DNA from: Micromonospora coriariae
GTDB lineage: Bacteria > Actinomycetota > Actinomycetes > Mycobacteriales > Micromonosporaceae
DNA length: 64,000 nucleotides
NCBI RefSeq assembly: GCF_900091455.1
Contig: NZ_LT607412.1
Coordinates: 186,001 to 250,000 of the forward strand
Direction: 5' to 3'
Shown here: positions 36,080 through 44,268 of the stretch, piece after piece
Numbering within the stretch: the stretch's first letter is position 1
How the letters are laid out: each line of letters starts with the position of its first letter
Made by a program: the position numbers and the translations under genes
The notes under the pieces: generated by a model
What the model saw: only the letters and a program-made list of their open reading frames with translations
What the model was told of the DNA's origin: nothing
Databases searched by the model: none

Positions 36080-37291
36080 ATGACCGCCGGCAACACGGGC
36101 GACCTGCTGCGGGATCACGGCGAGCCGCAGCGCGCGACCTACGTCGAACTCTTCTTCGACGTGATCTTCGTGTTCGCGCTGACTCGGTTGTCGCACACCC
36201 TGTTCAGCGACCTCACCTGGTCGGGTGCCCTGCACACCGTGATCCTGTTGTCCGCGTTCTGGTGGGTCTGGGTCATGACCGCCTGGACCACTAACCGGCT
36301 CAACCCCGCTCAACCGGCGATCCAGCTCGTGATCATCCCGATCATGCTCGGCACCTTGATCATGGCGGGCGCGGTACCCAGGGCGTTCGGCGAAAACGGC
36401 ATGATCTTCGCCGCCGCCTACGTCATCATCCAGGTCGGCCGGGCCTCCTTCGTCACGGTCGCGCTGCACGGTCGAGAGGTGGCGATCGGCTCGCTGCAGC
36501 AGCTCATCTGGTTCTCGTTTTCGGGAGTGCTGTGGATCGCGGGCGCGCTCACCGAGGGCGGCGCGCGGCTGGTGCTGTGGATCCTCGCGGCAGGGCTCGG
36601 CTACGCGATGACGTCGTTGGAGTTCCGGCTGCCCAAGCTTGGTCCGGCCCGGATCACCACGCAGAAGGTCGGCGCGGAGCATCTCGCCGAGCGCTACCAG
36701 CAGTTCATGATCATCGCTTTCGGTGAGACGATCCTGGCGGCCGGCGGACAGTTCGCCACGCTCGGCTTCGACCAGGAACGGGTGATCGCGTTCGTGCTGA
36801 CGTTCGCCATCACCACGCTGCTGTGGCGGATCTACTTCTACCGGGCGGGGCTGCTGCTCCCGGCCGTGATCGCGGCGAGCACCACGCCGGCGGTGTTCAG
36901 CCGGTCCGCCTCGTACGCCCACCTGCTCATGGCCGGTGGCATCGTGCTCACCTCGGTCGGCGACGAGATCATCATCACCCACCCGTTCGCCGATGCCAAC
37001 CTGGTCTGGTCCGCCGTCATCCTCTGCGGGCCGGCGATCTACCTGGCCGGCCGGGCCCGCCTCGACTACCTGTCGTTCAGCCGGGTCGCCCTGTCCCGGG
37101 TGATCGGGCTGCTCCTGCTGGTCGTGCTGGCACCGGTGGTCGCGTTCCTACCACCGATCCTGATCGCCGTGGTGGCCGTCATCATCCTCACCGCGATCGC
37201 CGCGTCGGATGCCGTCTCCTGGCGAGTCCACCCCAGCAAGCCAACCCCGCCACCACCCAGCGGGCGGACGCTACGCCCGCAGCGCCCATAG
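36080..37291 (+). CDS. LtrA-family (low temperature requirement A) membrane protein
   Basis: 403 aa with about twelve hydrophobic helices. The family start ATYVELFFDVIFVFALTRLS is diagnostic, as is YQQFMIIAFGETILAAGG in the middle. LtrA-type proteins were named from a Listeria cold-growth locus; the activity is unknown. The C-terminal 30 residues are Pro/Arg-rich and soluble. It stands alone. The following 37292-37775 stretch has no confident gene, although a minus-strand frame there (AAYYAWQAYDLYNEISTFYG, about 37500-37620) looks partly protein-like. Confidence 0.92.
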   Translation: MTAGNTGDLLRDHGEPQRATYVELFFDVIFVFALTRLSHTLFSDLTWSGALHTVILLSAFWWVWVMTAWTTNRLNPAQPAIQLVIIPIMLGTLIMAGAVPRAFGENGMIFAAAYVIIQVGRASFVTVALHGREVAIGSLQQLIWFSFSGVLWIAGALTEGGARLVLWILAAGLGYAMTSLEFRLPKLGPARITTQKVGAEHLAERYQQFMIIAFGETILAAGGQFATLGFDQERVIAFVLTFAITTLLWRIYFYRAGLLLPAVIAASTTPAVFSRSASYAHLLMAGGIVLTSVGDEIIITHPFADANLVWSAVILCGPAIYLAGRARLDYLSFSRVALSRVIGLLLLVVLAPVVAFLPPILIAVVAVIILTAIAASDAVSWRVHPSKPTPPPPSGRTLRPQRP

Positions 37292-37766
37292 CTACAGCCG
37301 CGCGCGGGCCGGTACGAACCGGCCGCGGATATCGCCCTCATAGACGAGGCGGGTGGTACGTGTCGTCACGGTCCGCTCACAACGCCGCCATCTGCTTCAC
37401 GGCAAACCGGCCCGGCCAGCCGCTTCGAGTACGAGCCGCGCCCGCGACACAGTACGGATCAGATCCAAGGGTTCCGCCAAACGGTCGCGCGATCGTTCGA
37501 TCGGGGACTACGCCGTGGTGGCCATCCCCCGCCTCGGCATTGCCGTAGAAGGTCGAAATCTCGTTGTAGAGGTCGTACGCCTGCCAGGCGTAGTAGGCGG
37601 CCACGCCGTAGCGTGGACGGCTATGTCTCAGCCGCGTGGACAGCTCACTGTCCGTCCGGGCGCGGGGTCTCTCGGCACCGAAGGCTGTAGAGCACCTCGG
37701 GTTGATCTTGGGGCTTGAAATCTGTACTGGTTGCCGTACTGGTGCGCGACCTGCCAAACCTGACAC

Positions 37767-37784
37767 ACTAACCGCATGGTTAGT
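37767..37784. promoter_or_regulatory. Probable TetR operator ACTAACC-GCAT-GGTTAGT over the start codon
   Basis: A perfect 7-bp inverted repeat with a 4-base centre spans the ATG of the hydrolase gene (37776). AT-rich symmetric sites of this form are typical TetR operators, and a TetR gene is the second gene of the transcript. Binding here would block both transcription and translation start, giving autoregulation. Confidence 0.7.
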
Positions 37785-38675
37785 AATCAAACCAAGCGGT
37801 TAGGCCACTACGTCTCCCCCGCCGCCCGCGAACGCTTCTTCGCCGCGTACACCCGCGCGATGGCCGACCTGCCGCCGCCCGACGACACGCTCGACGTGCC
37901 GACCACCTACGGCACCGTGCGCGTGTACCGCTTCGCGGGCAGCGGGGATCCCGACGGTGCGCCGCTCGTCCTGCTGCCCGGCCGGGTCTCCGGTTCGCCG
38001 GTGTGGGCCGCCAACCTGCCGGCCCTGCGCCGCCTGCGCACCGTGTACGCCCTCGACCTGCTGGGTGAGCCCGGGGCCAGCGTCCAGTCCCGCCCGCTCG
38101 CCGACAACGAAGACCAGGCACTGTGGCTACACGAGACGCTGACCGCCCTGCCGGAGCCCGCCCTGCACCTCGTCGGCCTCTCCATCGGCGGCTGGACGGC
38201 GACCAACGCGGCCGTACGCCGGCCGGAGAAGATCGCCGGCCTGGTGCTCATCGACCCAGCGATCACCTTCGCCGACCTGCCATTGCGGGTGGTGCTGCGG
38301 TCGCTGCCGGCCTCGGTGAAGTGGCTGCCGAAGCGGTGGCGGGACGGCTTCAACAGCTGGACCGCCGGCGGCGCACCGGTGCGGGACAATGCCGTCGCGG
38401 ACATGATCGAGGCGGGCATGCAATCCTACGTGATCCGGCTGCCGACCCCGAAACGGTTCAGCGCCGAGCAGCTGGGCACGATCGACGTGCCGGTGCTCGT
38501 CATCCTCGCGGGCGCCTCGGTCATGCACGACTCGGCCGCGGTGGCACGCGAGGCCGGGGGGACGCTCCGCCACGGCACCGTGCACCTCTACGACGGCGCC
38601 TCCCACGCGGTCAACGGCGAGCAGCCGGACCGGATCGCGGCCGACGTGGCCGCGTTTCTGGCGGCTGCGCCGTGA
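37776..38675 (+). CDS. Alpha/beta hydrolase
   Basis: 299 aa from ATG 37776. The fold is clear: strand APLVLLPGRVSGSPVWAANL with a glycine in the oxyanion region, the nucleophile elbow GLSIGGWTA (Ser in G-x-S-x-G), then the late acid region VPVLVILAGASVMHD and a catalytic histidine in YDGASHAVNGEQP. The oxyanion motif HG is replaced by PGR. The substrate is unknown; the gene is co-transcribed with its TetR regulator through a four-base GTGA overlap. Confidence 0.88.
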   Translation: MVSNQTKRLGHYVSPAARERFFAAYTRAMADLPPPDDTLDVPTTYGTVRVYRFAGSGDPDGAPLVLLPGRVSGSPVWAANLPALRRLRTVYALDLLGEPGASVQSRPLADNEDQALWLHETLTALPEPALHLVGLSIGGWTATNAAVRRPEKIAGLVLIDPAITFADLPLRVVLRSLPASVKWLPKRWRDGFNSWTAGGAPVRDNAVADMIEAGMQSYVIRLPTPKRFSAEQLGTIDVPVLVILAGASVMHDSAAVAREAGGTLRHGTVHLYDGASHAVNGEQPDRIAADVAAFLAAAP

Positions 38676-39247
38676 CGGGCCGCACGCCGACCTTCACCGA
38701 GCGGGCCCGCCGCGCCCAGCTCGTCGAGGTGACCGTCGGCATCGTCGCCGCGCACGGGTACGCGGGCTGTTCGCTGCAGCGCATCGCCGACGCCGCCGGC
38801 ATCACCAAGGCCGCGGTCATCTACCACTTCGCCACCAAGGACGCGGTCATTCGCGCCGCCTACGACGCTGTCATCGAGGCGCTCGTCGGGCACGTCGCGG
38901 AACGGATCGCCGAGGCGCCGACGGCGGAGTCCAAAGCGGACGCCTACGTGTGCGGGCTCATCGGCTACCTGGCCGCGCACCCGGACCACGTTCGGCTGAT
39001 CATCGAGGCCGCCGACGGGGACCGGGGCTCACCGGGACGATGGGAGCCCTTCGCCGGCCTCATCGACGACGCGAAGGCCAGCGGAGCCTACCGCCCGGAC
39101 GTGGACTCACGGATGCTGGCGATCCTGGTCGGCGGCGCGATCGACGCGGCGGTCGGACAGTCCCTCCGGGAGCCGGCGTTCGACCTGCACACGGCGGCCG
39201 AGGCGGTGGTGGACCTGCTGCACCGCGCCGCACTCGCCGCGCGGTGA
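38672..39247 (+). CDS. TetR-family regulator
   Basis: 191 aa starting at GTG 38672, overlapping the hydrolase stop. The helix-turn-helix is textbook: IVAAHGYAGCSLQRIADAAG, ITKAAVIYHFATKDAVIRAA. The C-terminal ligand domain is helical (YVCGLIGYLAAHPDHVRLII). It probably represses the hydrolase-tetR transcript through the palindrome at 37767-37784 and responds to a substrate of the hydrolase. This is inference from layout. Confidence 0.9.
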   Translation: MTGRTPTFTERARRAQLVEVTVGIVAAHGYAGCSLQRIADAAGITKAAVIYHFATKDAVIRAAYDAVIEALVGHVAERIAEAPTAESKADAYVCGLIGYLAAHPDHVRLIIEAADGDRGSPGRWEPFAGLIDDAKASGAYRPDVDSRMLAILVGGAIDAAVGQSLREPAFDLHTAAEAVVDLLHRAALAAR

Positions 39248-39279
39248 GCCGCACGGCCCTACCGTATGCACCGGCGAGG

Positions 39280-39427
39280 ATTTGCTCGACGACCGGCTGC
39301 GGGTCCTCCGCGGCCCCGACCACCCCGACACCCTCACCACCCGCGCCGACCTCGCCTCCTGGCGGGGCCAGGCCGGGGTCCCAGCCGGCGCCGCCACCGC
39401 CTTCCACCGGTCCAGGGTCCGCGCTTG
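39280..39427 (+). pseudogene. TPR-repeat protein scrap
   Basis: The plus strand reads one tetratricopeptide repeat of the kind found in actinobacterial NB-ARC/TPR proteins: LRVLRGPDHPDTLTTRADLA followed by SWRGQAG, ending at a TGA at 39425. There is no start and no further repeats, so it is a leftover. The rest of 39248-39675 shows nothing else. Confidence 0.55.
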
Positions 39428-39675
39428 ACACGGCCCCGCCTCTTCAGGGATGACCCCCAGGCAACCAACACGGCCCTCCGAGCTGCCCTGAAGCATCGGC
39501 TGAACTGCTGAGACGATTCGACTTCGTCCTGGCGCGTCCACGGGTGTCCGTCGTGATCGTCACCCAGTTTGTCACTCACTGGCTCCGGGCTGCCCCGGTT
39601 CTGCTTCACCGCCGTTCCTCACGGTGAGGTTGCATCCTGACGGCGGTCCTTATGCTGACCCACCGCCCCGGTGGG

Positions 39676-40215
39676 TCACAGGCCGGTTCGCCCGTCGATG
39701 CACTCGCGCAGGAGGTCGGCGTGGCCAGCGTGCCGCGCATACTCCTCGATCACGTGGACAAGCACGTCGCGCGTGGCATGGCTGCCACCGTCGACCGGCA
39801 CCTCGCGGCCCAGGTCGGCCTCCTCGAGGGCGTCGAGCCATTCGTCCGCCTTGGCGATCTCGGCCTTCCAGGTTGCAAAGGCGTCCTTCACCACCACTGG
39901 GTCGGGGACCGCGCCCCCGAAGTCCCAATCCGGGTCGTCCTCGTGCTTGTAAAGGCACGGTGCGTCGGTCCGCCCTTGCAGCACACGCTGGAACCAGTGG
40001 TTCTCCATCTGAGCCAAATGGCGGACCAGGCCGAGCAAGCTCAGGGTGCTGGGCGGTACCGAGCGTCGGCCGAGCTGCTCGGCGTCCAGTCCGTCGCACT
40101 TCATCTCTATGGTCAGACGGTAGTTGCCGAGGTACTCCCGGTAGGTCGCCTTTTCGCCGACGGGCTGACCGAAGGTCCTGGGGTCGTCCTCGGGGGCGGT
40201 CCACAGTTTGCTCAC
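39676..40215 (-). CDS. DinB-family protein (DUF664-like)
   Basis: 179 aa from GTG 40215; a TTG at 40251 would add 12 residues. It is a four-helix DinB-type protein: YREYLGNYRLTIEMKCDGLD, then STLSLLGLVRHLAQMENHWF with the first metal histidines, and LVHVIEEYARHAGHADLLRE with the last two. The metal-binding pattern His-x3-Glu, His-x3-His is conserved. Members include thiol-dependent transferases that use mycothiol or bacillithiol. Function here is unassigned. Confidence 0.85.
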   Translation of the reverse strand: MSKLWTAPEDDPRTFGQPVGEKATYREYLGNYRLTIEMKCDGLDAEQLGRRSVPPSTLSLLGLVRHLAQMENHWFQRVLQGRTDAPCLYKHEDDPDWDFGGAVPDPVVVKDAFATWKAEIAKADEWLDALEEADLGREVPVDGGSHATRDVLVHVIEEYARHAGHADLLRECIDGRTGL

Positions 40216-40475
40216 GGCGCCACCCAATAGCGGGCGGACCGCACCAGTCAAGTGAGTTGCGGTGCACCAACTTCGACGGCCGCCAGGAGGAATTCGATCG
40301 CCGCTCGCTCATCGGCTAGGAGCGAATGTTGCCGCATCCGCGTCTTCGGCCAGAGGTTCACATTCGGTAGCCAGCGGATAGGGGACCGCGTAACCCATCA
40401 AGCGGAGTCAACGTGTAAGCATCAACCGGAGTACGACACCGCCGGCAGGCCGCTGTCGTACTCTCTGGACCTCGG

Positions 40476-40769
40476 TCAGTCGATGCCTTCGACGATGCGG
40501 AAGTCGCGCTCGACGCCGTCGGAGAGGGCGACCAGCGCCTCCTGGTAGGCCGCACTCTCGTGCGCCGCGACGGCCTGCTCGAAGCTGTCGAACTCAATCA
40601 GGACGGTGCGCTCGGCGATTCCGGCGTCATGCGCCACGACCCGACTGCCACGGGCGAGGATCCGACCGCCCCCGGCCTCGACGGCCGGACCGGCCAGCTT
40701 GTTGTAAGCAGCCAGCTTCTCAGGGTCTGAAATGGTGCGGTAGGCGCTGACCCAGTAGCCCTTGGGCAT
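40476..40769 (-). CDS. DUF1330-family protein
   Basis: 97 aa from ATG 40769 after GGAGGTTCC. The ferredoxin-like fold of this family is clear: MPKGYWVSAYRTISDPEKLA, VEAGGGRILARGSRVVAHDA, TVLIEFDSFEQAVAAHESAA and ERDFRIVEGI. It lies 33 bases downstream of the MFS gene on the same strand, so it is probably the third gene of the MarR-MFS transcript. Its biochemical role is unknown. Confidence 0.9.
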   Translation of the reverse strand: MPKGYWVSAYRTISDPEKLAAYNKLAGPAVEAGGGRILARGSRVVAHDAGIAERTVLIEFDSFEQAVAAHESAAYQEALVALSDGVERDFRIVEGID

Positions 40770-40802
40770 GGAACCTCCAGTGTTGGGATGAGTGCATCTG
40801 GC

Positions 40803-42236
40803 TTACGGGTTGATCTCGGACGAGCGTCGGCGGGCCAGAGCGAGGCTTGTCAGCGTCGTGATCGCCATGGCGCCGATGCCGACCAGCGCGGCGGTGGTGT
40901 AGGCGCTGTCGTCGGGGAAGAGGTGGCCGGGGCCGGTGCCCGCGGCGAGGATCAGGCCGCCGATGGCGCTGCCCAGGGAGTACCCGACGCTGCGGACGAC
41001 GTAGTTGAAGCTCATGGCGCTCGACGTCTCGCTCTTGGGGGTGACGGCCAGGATGACGCCGGGCATCGCGGCCGAGAAGCCGCCAACGCCGAAGCCGAGC
41101 ACGCCCATCGCCGCGAACAGTTCGGCCAGGTCCGACCGGGCCGCCGCGAACAGGGCGAACCCGCCGCCGACCACGACGGCGCTGCCGGCCAGGAGCAGGG
41201 GGTCGGCGATCCGCGTCCGGACCCGCGGCGTGAGCTTGCCGGCGACGAACCCCAGCACCGAGAACGGGATGAGGACCAGCCCGGCGACGAATGTCGTCAG
41301 CCCGAAGCCGTAGCCGGCGCCGTGCGGCGTCTGCGCGTACCGGGTGATGAGCGTGAGCAGGAGGTACATGCCGATCCCGCCGACGAACATGGCGAGGTTC
41401 GCCCCGGCGACCGCCGGGTGCCGCACCGCCCGCACATCGACCAGGGGCGTCGTGCTGCGCAGCTCGATGACGGCCCAGACGAAGAGCAGCACCACCGCGA
41501 CGACGGCGAGGCCCGCCGCCACGGCGAGGTGCCCGCTCCACAGATTCCGTTCGCCGGCGAGGAACAGCACCAGGAGCAGCGCAGCGGCCAGGACGACCGC
41601 GCCTGCCACGTCCACGTGGGCGGAGCGGCCTTCGGGGGCTTCGGGCATGGAGCGCCACGCGGTCAGGAGGGCGGCGGCGGTGACGACCAGGCCGAGGCCG
41701 TAGGCGGCCCGTACCCCGCCGAGCTCGGCGAGCAGTGCGGCCAGCGGGTAGCCGACGCCGGCCCCGATGATCGAGACCACCGAGATCAGGGCGATCACGG
41801 CGGCGCTGCGCTCCTCGGGGAGGTGGTCCCGGGCCACGCCCATCATCAGCGCCGTCAGCCCGAGCCCGACGCCCTGGGCCGCCCTGCCGGCCAGCAGCCA
41901 CGCGAACGGCAGCGGCAGCACGGTGAGCGCGCTGCCGGCGACGACGACCGCCAGCGTGGCGAGGATCGTGGCCCGCCGGTGCGGGCCGGCTCCGAGCCGG
42001 CCCAGGACCGGCGTGGCGACGGCGCCGCTGAGCAGCGCGACGGTCAGCGTCCACTGCGCGCTGCCGAGCGAGACGTGGAACGAGGTCGCCACGCTGGTGA
42101 TGAGCGGCGTCCCGAGGCTGGCGACCGCCGCCACGACCAGAGCGATGAACATCAGGGCGGGGACCAGCAGGCGCGCCTCGGAACGCACCACCGGGAACGC
42201 CTTCACCGCGACCCCGCCGACCAACCGCCCGGTCAC
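40803..42236 (-). CDS. MFS drug-efflux-type transporter
   Basis: 477 aa from GTG 42236, which overlaps the marR stop (GTGA); an in-frame GTG at 42206 is an alternative. Fourteen predicted helices and the motif LSGAVATPVLGRLGAGPHRR followed by GRAAQGVGLGLTALMMG fit the DHA2 (EmrB/QacA-type) group. Co-transcription with a MarR regulator supports export of a toxic compound. The substrate is unknown. Confidence 0.87.
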   Translation of the reverse strand: MTGRLVGGVAVKAFPVVRSEARLLVPALMFIALVVAAVASLGTPLITSVATSFHVSLGSAQWTLTVALLSGAVATPVLGRLGAGPHRRATILATLAVVVAGSALTVLPLPFAWLLAGRAAQGVGLGLTALMMGVARDHLPEERSAAVIALISVVSIIGAGVGYPLAALLAELGGVRAAYGLGLVVTAAALLTAWRSMPEAPEGRSAHVDVAGAVVLAAALLLVLFLAGERNLWSGHLAVAAGLAVVAVVLLFVWAVIELRSTTPLVDVRAVRHPAVAGANLAMFVGGIGMYLLLTLITRYAQTPHGAGYGFGLTTFVAGLVLIPFSVLGFVAGKLTPRVRTRIADPLLLAGSAVVVGGGFALFAAARSDLAELFAAMGVLGFGVGGFSAAMPGVILAVTPKSETSSAMSFNYVVRSVGYSLGSAIGGLILAAGTGPGHLFPDDSAYTTAALVGIGAMAITTLTSLALARRRSSEINP

Positions 42237-42691
42237 TGCTTCGGCCCTTCGCGGTCCTGGCTTTCGAGCTCTGCCAGATGCTTCAGCGCCGGAAGGGCCG
42301 CCACCAGCGCCTCGACCTCGTTGCCGGTGAGCTCGCCAATCAACCGCTCGAACGCGTGGACGCCCGCCTGGCGCCGCGTCCGGACATAGGAGGCGCCGGC
42401 CTCGGTCAGGCACACCAGCGTGACCCGCTTGTCGGACGCGTCGCCCCGCCGCTCGACCAGGCCGGACTCCTCCATCACCCGGACCAGGGCGGTCATCGCG
42501 GGCTGGGTGACGCCCTCGACCGCGGCTAGATCGGTGATGCGCCGCGGGCCGGTCCGGTCCAGGGTGGCCAGGGTGGCGGCGGACGTCAGGCTCATGTCCC
42601 TGGGCAGGCGTCTCGCGGCCCTGGTGGCCAGGCCGTAGAGGGCCGCCCCGATGGCGGCGGACGCGCCAGGAGCGGTGTCTTGACGACTCAT
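42233..42691 (-). CDS. MarR-family regulator
   Basis: 152 aa from ATG 42691. The winged helix is clear: SLTSAATLATLDRTGPRRIT, DLAAVEGVTQPAMTALVRVM, EESGLVERRGDASDKRVTLV. It heads the MarR-MFS-DUF1330 transcript. The leader (42692-42725) is unusually AT-rich and contains CATAGC twice in direct orientation with TTTTTATATT between, a likely promoter and operator. It probably represses the transporter until its ligand appears. Confidence 0.92.
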   Translation of the reverse strand: MSRQDTAPGASAAIGAALYGLATRAARRLPRDMSLTSAATLATLDRTGPRRITDLAAVEGVTQPAMTALVRVMEESGLVERRGDASDKRVTLVCLTEAGASYVRTRRQAGVHAFERLIGELTGNEVEALVAALPALKHLAELESQDREGPKQ

Positions 42692-42812
42692 GCTCGAAGC
42701 ATAGCCTTTTTATATTCATAGCTTATGGAAAGGGTCGACTGGCGCGGGCACTCGCTGGCCGTCACGCCCGCCGCGATGGAAGTGCTCAGGTCGTCCTGGC
42801 CGTAAGCCCCGC

Positions 42813-43068
42813 TCAAAGCTTGGCGGGATCGGCGCCCTCTTCGAGATACGCAAAGCCTTGCTTCCGCGCCCGCATACTGCCTCGGAGCCGACGCGCGAGC
42901 CTCGAGATGGTCAGCTCGTCGAGCTGCCCGTCTTCCACGAACGCCCACTCCGCGATCTCACCGTCCCGGAAGGAGACGGCTGAGAGCTGGTCGGCGGAGA
43001 GGGTGCGGCCGTCGAAGACGAGGAGGACTTTGTCGCCGTCGTCTGGTCTGGGTGCCCAGTCGATCGTG
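42813..43068 (-). pseudogene. NUDIX hydrolase, C-terminal remnant
   Basis: The minus strand reads LTIDWAPRPDDGDKVLLVFD, LSAVSFRDGEIAEWAFV and a helical end. This is the C-terminal half seen in actinobacterial NUDIX hydrolases. The NUDIX box (G-x5-E-x7-R-E-U-x-E-E-x-G-U) is missing because the gene meets an integrase fragment on the other strand at about 43069. It marks the chromosomal edge of the integrated element. Confidence 0.6.
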
Positions 43069-43203
43069 AGGATCGAGCAAATCGTCGACCTCTGCGGCCA
43101 CTCCGGCACAGCCGTCACCGAGAGCGTCTACCGGCACCAACTCCGGCCCGTGCTCCTGGCCGGTGCCGTCGCCATGGACAAAATCTTCGACGATGAAGGG
43201 TAG
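43069..43203 (+). pseudogene. int: Tyrosine recombinase, last 44 residues
   Basis: The plus strand reads IEQIVDLCGHSGTAVTESVY, RHQLRPVLLAGAVAMDKIF and stops at 43201. This is the C-terminus of a phage/AICE integrase, with the GHSG/H box and the active-site tyrosine (ESVYRHQ). Everything upstream is replaced by the NUDIX remnant. It points at the att-like repeat 57 bases away, the usual arrangement. It differs clearly from the integrase at the other end. Confidence 0.8.
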
Positions 43204-43219
43204 ACACTCAGACGCGAAA

Positions 43220-43252
43220 AGAGGGCATATCCATCGATTTGATATGCCCTCT
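43220..43252. terminator. Hairpin after the integrase fragment
   Basis: A perfect 12-bp stem (AGAGGGCATATC / GATATGCCCTCT) with a 9-base loop lies between the integrase stop and the att-like repeat. It is a likely terminator. Confidence 0.75.
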
Positions 43253-43260
43253 GAGCTGCC

Positions 43261-43294
43261 TCGGGACGGCCGGATTCGAACCGACGACCCCTTG
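43261..43294 (-). repeat. att-like site, left copy (tRNA-Pro 3' half)
   Basis: Minus strand reads the variable loop, T-arm (GTCGG-TTCGAAT-CCGGC) and 3' acceptor strand (CGTCCCGA) of a tRNA. There is no anticodon stem match or 5' half, so it is not a tRNA gene. It is identical over 34 bases to 52584-52617. Confidence 0.85.
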
Positions 43295-43414
43295 TTACCA
43301 ACCGTAGCGATGCCAACCTTGTCATTGACTGTCAGAAGTGGGCGCTGAGCTGCACAGACACGATCAGGCGATGATCGCTACCTGTCACTGGTTGTCGATC
43401 GCAGGCAGGGGTTT

Positions 43415-43479
43415 TCGGGGGGTAAACGGGGGCAGGCCGACAGGGTCACCACGGTCCCCGATCGGGGGGTAAACGGGGG
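43415..43479. repeat. Two 18-bp direct repeats next to the left att-like site
   Basis: TCGGGGGGTAAACGGGGG occurs at 43415-43432 and 43462-43479, 47 bases apart. The position 120-190 bases from the att-like site would suit integrase or excisionase arm sites. Otherwise the interval 43295-43555 has no gene. Confidence 0.7.
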
Positions 43480-43555
43480 TCCTAGACAGAATCCCGCCGG
43501 GTCTGATCGCCCCCGCTGGCCCTGCCACTGTGTCGCGCCCGCCTTACGGCATGCG

Positions 43556-43821
43556 CTGACCGAATCTGTGGCAGCCCTTCCAGCGCGTCGTCCATCGGGT
43601 TCTGCCATCTCCGGTGGGGTTCAGGGACCGGGTCACCAGATATAGACACTTCAACGCGGCCTACTCGTTGGGGAAGTGGCCGCGGGCCTTGACCGCCCGC
43701 CGGTAGCGAGCATTCAACGATTCGATCGCGTTCGCGGGGCAGATGACTTGCGGATCTCCACGTCGTAGTAGAGGAAGGGGATGAATTCCGCCCAGGCGTT
43801 GTCCCACAGGCGGATCACCGC
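43556..43821 (-). pseudogene. IS256-family transposase remnant, second copy
   Basis: The minus strand carries VIRLWDNAWAEFIPFLYYDV, then after a frame change the equivalents of NAIESLNARYRRAVKARGHF and a stretch matching TRSLNPTGDGRTRW. This is the same part of the protein as the remnant at 398-951. It is short, frameshifted and without ends. It lies against a broken alcohol dehydrogenase. Confidence 0.75.
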
Positions 43822-43920
43822 CGCGCCGACGACCTCACCGACGCGCCCGGCGCCTACTGGCGTGTGGAGAACAACGACGACCGGTACATCGACTGGTCCG
43901 ATTTTGAGTACGAGTGTGGT
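43822..43920 (+). other. Protein-like scrap on the plus strand
   Basis: Between the IS256 scrap and the alcohol dehydrogenase remnant, the plus strand reads [20 protein letters not shown] then [13 protein letters not shown]. This Asp/Trp/Tyr-rich composition is unlike a shadow frame in high-GC DNA. There is no start and the frame soon becomes arginine-rich. No family is recognised. Confidence 0.3.
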
Positions 43921-44228
43921 CGCCCGCGACGCAGGCCGGGCACTGCCCACATGCGCAGACGAAGGGCGCGGTGACCCGGTCGCCGCGCCGCCAGCCGCGT
44001 ATGCCGGCGCCGACCTCCGTGACGACGCCGGCGAGCTCGTGGCCGGGTACGTGTGGCAGGCGGACGTCGGGATCGTATCCCTGCCAGCCCCTGCCAGCCC
44101 TGCCAGTCACTGCGACACAACCCGGTCGCCTCGACGCGGATGACCGCGCCCCCAGACGGTGGGACAGGCTCCGGGACGTCCCGGACCTCGGGTCGGGCAC
44201 CGAACTCGTCCAAGATCACTGCACGCAT
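43912..44228 (-). pseudogene. Alcohol dehydrogenase, N-terminal remnant broken by a 10-bp duplication
   Basis: ATG 44228 begins [20 protein letters not shown], continues to the zinc ligand Cys in [10 protein letters not shown], and then shifts frame. Removing a 10-bp repeat unit near 44090 restores [20 protein letters not shown] and the structural zinc site [13 protein letters not shown]. The gene then ends at about 43912, losing the second structural-zinc half and the whole NAD domain. It is therefore truncated as well as frameshifted. Confidence 0.75.
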
Positions 44229-44268
44229 GAACCGAATCCTCACACGCCGACGCCATGGCCAGCGGACG

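Noticed and set aside
37377-37790. A 137-aa minus-strand gene upstream of the hydrolase
   Set aside because: Part of it (AAYYAWQAYDLYNEISTFYG) looks protein-like, but the N-terminal third is shadow-like. It would also run through the TetR operator and has no ribosome binding site.
40803-42719. Extending the MFS protein to 638 aa from an upstream start
   Set aside because: The extra N-terminus is the shadow of the marR gene; the GTG at 42236 overlaps the marR stop in the usual way.
43261-43294. A tRNA gene at the left repeat (and at 52584-52617)
   Set aside because: Only the T-arm, acceptor 3' strand and variable region fit. There is no D-arm, anticodon stem or 5' acceptor strand on either side, so I call both attachment-like sites.
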